From positions 1 through 18,571 of the forward strand of contig CAMYKF010000745.1 in NCBI GenBank assembly GCA_947258905.1: a DNA stretch of 18,571 nt. Reading direction: 5' to 3'. Position 1 is the first letter of the stretch, and every line of letters begins with the position of its first letter. Below are positions 15,111 through 18,571 of the stretch, in pieces. This DNA comes from an uncultured Pirellulaceae bacterium. GTDB taxonomy: Bacteria > Planctomycetota > Planctomycetia > Pirellulales > Pirellulaceae. The notes below the pieces were generated by a model. It searched no databases, had not been told where the DNA came from, and was given only the letters and a program-made list of their open reading frames with translations. A program made the position numbers and the translations under genes.

Positions 15111-16076
15111 TTATCCGTTAACGACGTTGATCGGGTGGCCGCTGATAAAGGCTTCGACATTGTCGGCGGTGGTTTCCATCAGCCGGCGGCGGGCCTGGAC
15201 CGTGGCCCACGCGTTGTGCGGCGTGATCAGGCAATTGGGAGCTCCCAGCAGCGGGTTGTCGTCGCGAATTGGTTCGGCGGAGACCACATCCAGACAGGCA
15301 CCGGCGATTTGACCGGCATGTAGCGCAGCGGCCAGGTCCGCTTCGTTGACCAGTTGGCCCCGGGCGGTGTTGATCAGCACGGCCCCCGGCTTCATGACCG
15401 ACAACAGTGCGGTATCCACAAATCCGGCATTGTCTTTGGTCAGCGGGCAGTGCAGCGAAACAAAATCGGACTCCCGAAAAATCTGTTCCAGCGTGCAGAA
15501 GTCGAAGCGGTCGTAGGGCAGATGGTCCTTGTGTCGGACCGTCGGGTTGTGAGCCAGCACGTTCATGCCGAACGCGGCCGCCAGCTCGCACACACGCTTG
15601 CCGATGCGCCCGTACCCCACAACACCCAGCGTCTGGCCGGCCAGTTCATGCATGGGATGTAACCAGAAGGAAAAGTCCGGGCATCGTTGCCACTGCCCAT
15701 CGCTGACCGCCCGGCTGTGAGCTTCGGGCCGGTGGATTATGCTCAACATCACCGCGATGACGTGCTGGGCCACTGAATCGGTGCCGTAGGTGGGAACATT
15801 TGAAACGGGAATGCCGCGAGACGCAGCCGCCTGGATATCCACAACATTGAATCCGGTTGCCAGAACCGAAATAAACTTCAGTTGCGGCAAGCGGCCAATC
15901 ATGGCGGCGTCCAGCGGCGTCTTGTTGGTCAACAGGATATCGGCACCGGCACTGCGGTCAAAAATTTCATTGGCGTGCGTACGGTCGTAAACGGAGAATT
16001 CCCCCAGCGCTGCGACGCGTGTCCACGGATTGTCGCCCGGGTTTAACGTGTATCCGTCCAGTACGGTAATCTTCAT
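15111..16076 (-). CDS. D-2-hydroxyacid dehydrogenase (glycerate dehydrogenase-like)
   Basis: Cytoplasmic NAD-dependent dehydrogenase interconverting 2-hydroxy acids and 2-keto acids, 321 aa. It shows the expected N-terminal segment MKITVLDGYTLNPGD, the NAD-binding GYGRIG (154-159), and the catalytic set Arg239 (INTARGQLVNE), Glu268 (DVVSAEP) and His287 (ITPHNAW). MKITVLDGY is the start seen in relatives. An in-frame ATG at 16130 directly abuts the TatD stop codon and would add 18 residues without family similarity, but it could allow coupled translation. It is the last gene of the DUF2203-TatD-dehydrogenase cluster. Hydroxypyruvate or glyoxylate is a likely substrate, but this is inferred from family members only. 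It converges with the TAP hydrolase gene with no gap. Confidence 0.9.
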   Translation of the reverse strand: MKITVLDGYTLNPGDNPWTRVAALGEFSVYDRTHANEIFDRSAGADILLTNKTPLDAAMIGRLPQLKFISVLATGFNVVDIQAAASRGIPVSNVPTYGTDSVAQHVIAVMLSIIHRPEAHSRAVSDGQWQRCPDFSFWLHPMHELAGQTLGVVGYGRIGKRVCELAAAFGMNVLAHNPTVRHKDHLPYDRFDFCTLEQIFRESDFVSLHCPLTKDNAGFVDTALLSVMKPGAVLINTARGQLVNEADLAAALHAGQIAGACLDVVSAEPIRDDNPLLGAPNCLITPHNAWATVQARRRLMETTADNVEAFISGHPINVVNG

Positions 16077-16130
16077 ATCGCGCGATGACTCCGCGGTGGA
16101 AACAAACGTCGCATGTGACCTGCCGGGCAT

Positions 16131-16910
16131 TCAAGCATTGATTTGGAACAAACGCAACGCGTTTTTACTGGTTATGTCGGCCAGTTCGTCGAAGCTGGTG
16201 TTGCGCGTTTCGGCCAGGCACTGCACCGTGTGACGAACCAGTGCCGGTGTGTTGGGTCGCTGGCCGCGGGCCGGGTGCGGCGATAAATAGGGCGAATCCG
16301 TCTCGACGAGCAGCCGGTCGTCGGGGATGGTGGCCGCGATGGCCCGCAATTCGTCGTTCTTTTTGTAGGTCACCATCCCGGCAAAGCTGATGTGCATGCC
16401 CCAGTCCAGGCAGGTCTCGGCCGCCTGCTGGCTGCCGCAAAACGAGTGCATGATGCCGTTGAGCCGACCGCCGGGGTCGGTGGCCGCGTCCAGCATCTCC
16501 AGCATTTCCGGCTCGCAATCACGCATGTGGACAATAAACGGTAAACCGGTCGCGTGCGACAATTCGATATGCCGCAAGAAATACTCGCGTTGCAAATCCA
16601 TTGGGCAAAAATCCCAGTAGCCGTCCAGCCCGGTCTCGCCGATCGCCACGACACGCGGGTGTTTGGCCAACTCGCAGACTTCCTTCCATTGCTGCCGGTT
16701 GGCTTCATGGCACGAGTTTGGATGGATGCCAACAGCCGCCCAGACTTCCGGACAGGTTTCGCACAATTTGAGCGAACGGTAACAGGAAGCCAGCGTTGTG
16801 GAGACCGTCAGCACATGAGTGACGTCGTGTTCACGCGCATCCGCAAGGATCTCGGCCGTGCTCTCTGCCAGTTGCTCGTCGTCCAGGTGAGCGTGGGTGT
16901 CAAACAACAT
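16131..16910 (-). CDS. TatD family metal-dependent hydrolase
   Basis: TatD-type TIM-barrel deoxyribonuclease, 259 aa, the normal length. The metal ligands are all present: THAH (H6, H8), GETGLD (E92), VHMRD (H128), MHSF (H155) and the C-terminal ETDSPYL (D205). Family members are Mg/Mn-dependent 3'-5' exonucleases on DNA or RNA linked to DNA repair. The ATG at 16910 is preferred to a TTG one codon earlier. It overlaps the stop of the DUF2203 gene in a TGATG junction, a hallmark of coupled translation. Confidence 0.94.
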   Translation of the reverse strand: MLFDTHAHLDDEQLAESTAEILADAREHDVTHVLTVSTTLASCYRSLKLCETCPEVWAAVGIHPNSCHEANRQQWKEVCELAKHPRVVAIGETGLDGYWDFCPMDLQREYFLRHIELSHATGLPFIVHMRDCEPEMLEMLDAATDPGGRLNGIMHSFCGSQQAAETCLDWGMHISFAGMVTYKKNDELRAIAATIPDDRLLVETDSPYLSPHPARGQRPNTPALVRHTVQCLAETRNTSFDELADITSKNALRLFQINA

Positions 16911-17365
16911 CAACTCGAACCGACGAGCTCACGTACTGGCTGATGACAGGTCGTTTCAATCGGCTGCCGGTTGACAAATCCGCCGGTCAGGGTGTGCCAG
17001 TAGCGAATGCGGGACTCGCCGTAGCGCCAGCAAAGATACACGGACTGGCCATCCCGCACGGTTGGAAAGTCGACCAGGCCAAAGGCCAGACCTTCGGGTT
17101 CGATCCCCAGTTGTTCCAGTTCGGCAACGAATTCGTCCAGCTGCCTCTGGTCCTGTTCCAGTTCCCGTTCGATGGCGCGGATCTCGTTGGCGAACATGCA
17201 AGCCAGTTCGTCTCCGCCGCGGCCGATAAATTTGAGCCGAAATCGGGTGTGCCTAACCCGTCGCGAAAGTGTCAACACGTCACTCATGATGCAACGCACC
17301 AGCGGTAGCGTGGCATTGGCTTCTTCCAGGGTGAACAGGCGTTGGCGAGTGACGGGCTGGTTCAT
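16910..17365 (-). CDS. DUF2203 family protein
   Basis: Small protein of 151 aa with the DUF2203 pattern: FTLEEANATLPLVR near the start, a charged helix with coiled-coil character in the middle (about 60-86, EIRAIERELEQDQRQLDEFVAELEQLG), and the C-terminal signature GLVDFPTVRDGQSVYLCWRYGESRIRYWHTLTGGFVNRQPI. No function is established for the family. No signal peptide is visible. It is the first gene of a minus-strand cluster and overlaps TatD by one base. No good ribosome binding site precedes the ATG at 17365. Confidence 0.9.
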   Translation of the reverse strand: MNQPVTRQRLFTLEEANATLPLVRCIMSDVLTLSRRVRHTRFRLKFIGRGGDELACMFANEIRAIERELEQDQRQLDEFVAELEQLGIEPEGLAFGLVDFPTVRDGQSVYLCWRYGESRIRYWHTLTGGFVNRQPIETTCHQPVRELVGSS

Positions 17366-17676
17366 CGACGAGCGGGCGGGTAACCGGGAACGGATGGTTG
17401 CTTTGGCCCAAGATAGTCAATTTGGTGACAAGGTGGGCGGTCAATTCGCGTCGTGTCCATTTTGGGGCGGTTTGAGGATCGCTCGAGACAGCATGCCAGC
17501 CGCAAAATCGCACAGGTTTACCGTGTTTTCAGGGGGCGCCGGGGGGCCGTCCTAAGCAGTGTTAGGGCAAGTACTTGGGTTTTTCGGAAAATATCGCCGG
17601 TGGGGCGGCGAAAACGCTTTTACGGGCCAAAATGCCCGAAAGTAAGCAAAATCACCACGCCTCAGGGCCGTTTTTG

Positions 17677-17704
17677 TTGACTCCCGGGGTTCCCCACGTA
17701 CAGT
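17677..17704 (+). promoter_or_regulatory. Candidate csrA promoter
   Basis: TTGACT (17677-17682) matches the -35 consensus at five of six positions. TACAGT (17699-17704) matches TATAAT at four of six. The spacing is 16 nt. The start of transcription would lie about 125 nt before the csrA ATG. The spacer holds a CCCGGGG palindrome. Judged by general sigma-70 consensus only. Confidence 0.4.
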
Positions 17705-17823
17705 GGAATGGTAAGAAGTTTTTGTTTGTCAATCCCCCAGACCCATCTTTCGGGATTCTGGCACGGCCGGGATAGACACCCCCCCTTCGTAGTGAGTTTT
17801 CAAGTCGGAAAGCTCCGGGCACA

Positions 17824-17835
17824 AAGGAATGGAAA
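17824..17835 (+). promoter_or_regulatory. csrA ribosome binding site with two GGA motifs
   Basis: AAGGA (17824-17828) sits 7 nt before the csrA ATG. GGA triplets at 17826-17828 and 17831-17833 overlap the ribosome binding region. GGA is the core of CsrA binding sites, and CsrA often represses its own translation this way. Autoregulation is inferred; the GGAs are only 5 nt apart, closer than the usual dual-site spacing, so one dimer probably could not bridge both. Confidence 0.45.
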
Positions 17836-18042
17836 ATGCTGGTTCTTTCAAGAAAGAAGAACGAAAGTATTGTCATCAATGATGATATTACGATTGTGGT
17901 AGTCGAGATTCGCGGCGATAAGGTGCGATTGGGAGTCGAGGCCCCCAAGGAAATTCCCGTGCATCGACGCGAGGTTTATGACGCGATCAAACGGTCGGCT
18001 GCCGAGCAATCGGATGCCGCCGGCGCTGACCAGACATCCTGA
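17836..18042 (+). CDS. csrA: CsrA carbon storage/translational regulator
   Basis: RNA-binding post-transcriptional regulator of 68 aa, typical length. It begins MLVLSRKKNESIVI, with the conserved L4 and R6, continues through the core strands (DKVRLGVEAPKEIPVHRREVYDAI) and has the key RNA-contact Arg44 in HRREVY. It forms a dimer that binds GGA-containing leader RNA, controlling carbon flow, motility or surface attachment. The last 15 residues (AAEQSDAAGADQTS) are a variable tail. It is preceded by an AAGGA ribosome binding site, followed by a strong terminator, and is transcribed alone. No fliW or flagellar gene is in the window. Confidence 0.96.
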   Translation: MLVLSRKKNESIVINDDITIVVVEIRGDKVRLGVEAPKEIPVHRREVYDAIKRSAAEQSDAAGADQTS

Positions 18043-18078
18043 CGTTTTGCAACAATCGAGCTGCTGACAGGAAATCGC

Positions 18079-18104
18079 CGCCGCTGGTTTTCAGCGGCGT
18101 TTTT
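18079..18104 (+). terminator. Rho-independent terminator of csrA
   Basis: CGCCGCTG (18079-18086) pairs perfectly with CAGCGGCG (18092-18099) around the loop GTTTT, followed directly by TTTTT (18100-18104). It is a strong intrinsic terminator 37 nt after the csrA stop. Confidence 0.88.
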
Positions 18105-18138
18105 GTTTGCCGGGGCGAAAAACCGGGCCCTCTCAGCC

Positions 18139-18168
18139 TTGACGCCCCGCGCCGAAAAGATTTACCTT
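18139..18168 (+). promoter_or_regulatory. Possible promoter of tRNA-Glu
   Basis: TTGACG (18139-18144) matches the -35 consensus at five of six positions. The downstream partner TACCTT (18163-18168) is weak, with 18-nt spacing. A transcript from here would carry about 90 nt before the tRNA. The -10 box is poor, so confidence is low. Confidence 0.3.
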
Positions 18169-18171
18169 ATT

Positions 18172-18230
18172 GAGTTCCAAAAAAACCGAAGAGGAACTCC
18201 CCGGGGTTCCGATTCAAGAAAGCGGAACTC
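18172..18230 (+). promoter_or_regulatory. Structured leader with alternative hairpins before tRNA-Glu
   Basis: GAGTTCC (18172-18178) is complementary to GGAACTC at both 18193-18199 and 18224-18230. GGGGTTCC (18203-18210) can pair with GGAACTCC (18193-18200), with one G-U pair. The pairings are mutually exclusive. They could form alternative RNA structures or protein-binding half-sites. Function is not established. Confidence 0.35.
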
Positions 18231-18264
18231 GCCAGAATTCCGTCTGAGGATGATTTTCGTTTAC

Positions 18265-18337
18265 GGCCCCTTCGTCTAGCGGTCTAGGACTCCGCCCTTT
18301 CACGGCGGCAACACGGGTTCGAGTCCCGTAGGGGTCA
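18265..18337 (+). tRNA. tRNA-Glu (TTC anticodon)
   Basis: The cloverleaf folds with acceptor GGCCCCT/AGGGGTC (one G-U pair), anticodon stem CCGCC/GGCGG with loop CTTTCAC (anticodon TTC), T arm ACGGG-TTCGAGT-CCCGT and discriminator A at 18337. CCA is not encoded, as in the other tRNA here. The D loop (CGTCTAGCGGTCTAGGAC) is typical of tRNA-Glu. Confidence 0.95.
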
Positions 18338-18385
18338 TTTCTACTCTTTCGCACGTTGTCGCATCTGACAGCAGATTGCTGCAAA

Positions 18386-18403
18386 CCACTGCTTTTCCAG
18401 TGG
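18386..18403 (+). terminator. Weak terminator-like hairpin after tRNA-Glu
   Basis: CCACTG (18386-18391) pairs with CAGTGG (18398-18403) around CTTTTC, followed by ATTTATC with no continuous T tract. A smaller hairpin, CAGCA/TGCTG (18369-18381), precedes it. These may end or trim the tRNA-Glu transcript. Confidence 0.35.
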
Positions 18404-18489
18404 ATTTATCGCTTTCATCCAAAGTGCTTTGCGATTCCGTGCAACATAACCAACCTAGTGCTTTGTCCCAGTGAATTAGGTTTACGACT

Positions 18490-18557
18490 GGTAGCGAAAG
18501 TCGCCAAGACTTTCGGCCAATCGGGGGCTTCCGAAACTCTTGGCGAGTTTCGCTACC
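18490..18557. repeat. BIME-like pair of inverted REP hairpins with GTAG heads
   Basis: Two 27-nt arms (18490-18516 and 18531-18557) are inverted copies with 25 of 27 matches, separated by 14 nt. Each arm is itself a hairpin preceded by GTAG: plus strand GTAG at 18491-18494, stem CGAAAGT/ACTTTCG; minus strand GTAG at 18556-18553, stem CGAAACT/AGTTTCG. Both loops read CGCCAAG. The only two differences between the arms are the two members of one base pair, so the stem is preserved. This matches the layout of REP/BIME elements mobilised by RAYT (TnpA_REP) transposases. No such transposase is in the window. Confidence 0.75.
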
Positions 18558-18571
18558 CTAGAATTAAGCTG

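Larger units (their letters stand above)
17366..17835. other. Long divergent gap and csrA leader
   Basis: About 470 nt with no supportable gene lie between the divergent DUF2203 and csrA genes. The region contains a hairpin pairing TCGCCG (17594-17599) with CGGCGA (17606-17611), the promoter candidate at 17677-17704, and a small CGGA/TCCG hairpin just before the csrA ribosome binding site. The csrA 5' untranslated region could be about 125 nt. Confidence 0.5.

Overview
The window looks like a stretch of chromosome from a planctomycete, most likely of the Pirellulales type. That is inference from gene content: a DUF1559 pseudopilin with the C-terminal H-x9-DG motif, a haem c domain of the planctomycete cytochrome type, exported Gfo/Idh/MocA and xylose-isomerase-like proteins with Tat-type leaders, a secreted five-bladed propeller protein, a glucuronoyl-esterase-like CE15 enzyme, a DUF2203 protein and CsrA. 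There is no rRNA, phage, integrase, transposase, CRISPR array or defence cluster.

Layout. 1-325 is non-coding with a REP-like palindrome. 326-3522 (+) holds three metabolic genes: an exported Gfo/Idh/MocA oxidoreductase, an exported sugar-phosphate isomerase/epimerase-like protein, and a DJ-1/PfpI protein. Palindromic repeats sit in both gaps. A tRNA with a CAT anticodon follows (3716-3789), then a small lipoprotein (4122-4541), the DUF1559 pseudopilin (4801-5946), the propeller protein (6025-7491) and a CPBP membrane protease (7544-8233). The next gap contains a 48-nt relic of a paralogue of the propeller gene. A PDZ + seven Sel1 repeats + FGE-sulfatase-like protein (8732-10951) follows; its last domain is broken by a frame change near 10551, and the lost end can be read in another frame up to 10854.

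On the minus strand a membrane cytochrome (haem b-like helices plus one CxxCH) lies just downstream of a secreted CE15-like esterase (11164-13361). Divergent from these is a secreted TAP-type alpha/beta hydrolase (13584-15110). A tight minus-strand cluster encodes DUF2203, TatD and a D-2-hydroxyacid dehydrogenase (17365 down to 15111). The right end has csrA with a long leader and a strong terminator, tRNA-Glu(TTC) behind a structured leader, and a two-hairpin BIME-like element at 18490-18557.

How the genes fit together. The enzymes suggest processing of complex plant or algal carbohydrates outside the cytoplasm (CE15 esterase, propeller protein, exported dehydrogenase and isomerase), with peptide release by the TAP hydrolase. 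CsrA and the TatD cluster are housekeeping. I found no clear new multigene system. The most notable signals are the BIME-like element with compensatory stem changes, the disrupted PDZ-Sel1-FGE gene, the relic of the propeller paralogue, and the esterase-cytochrome pair.
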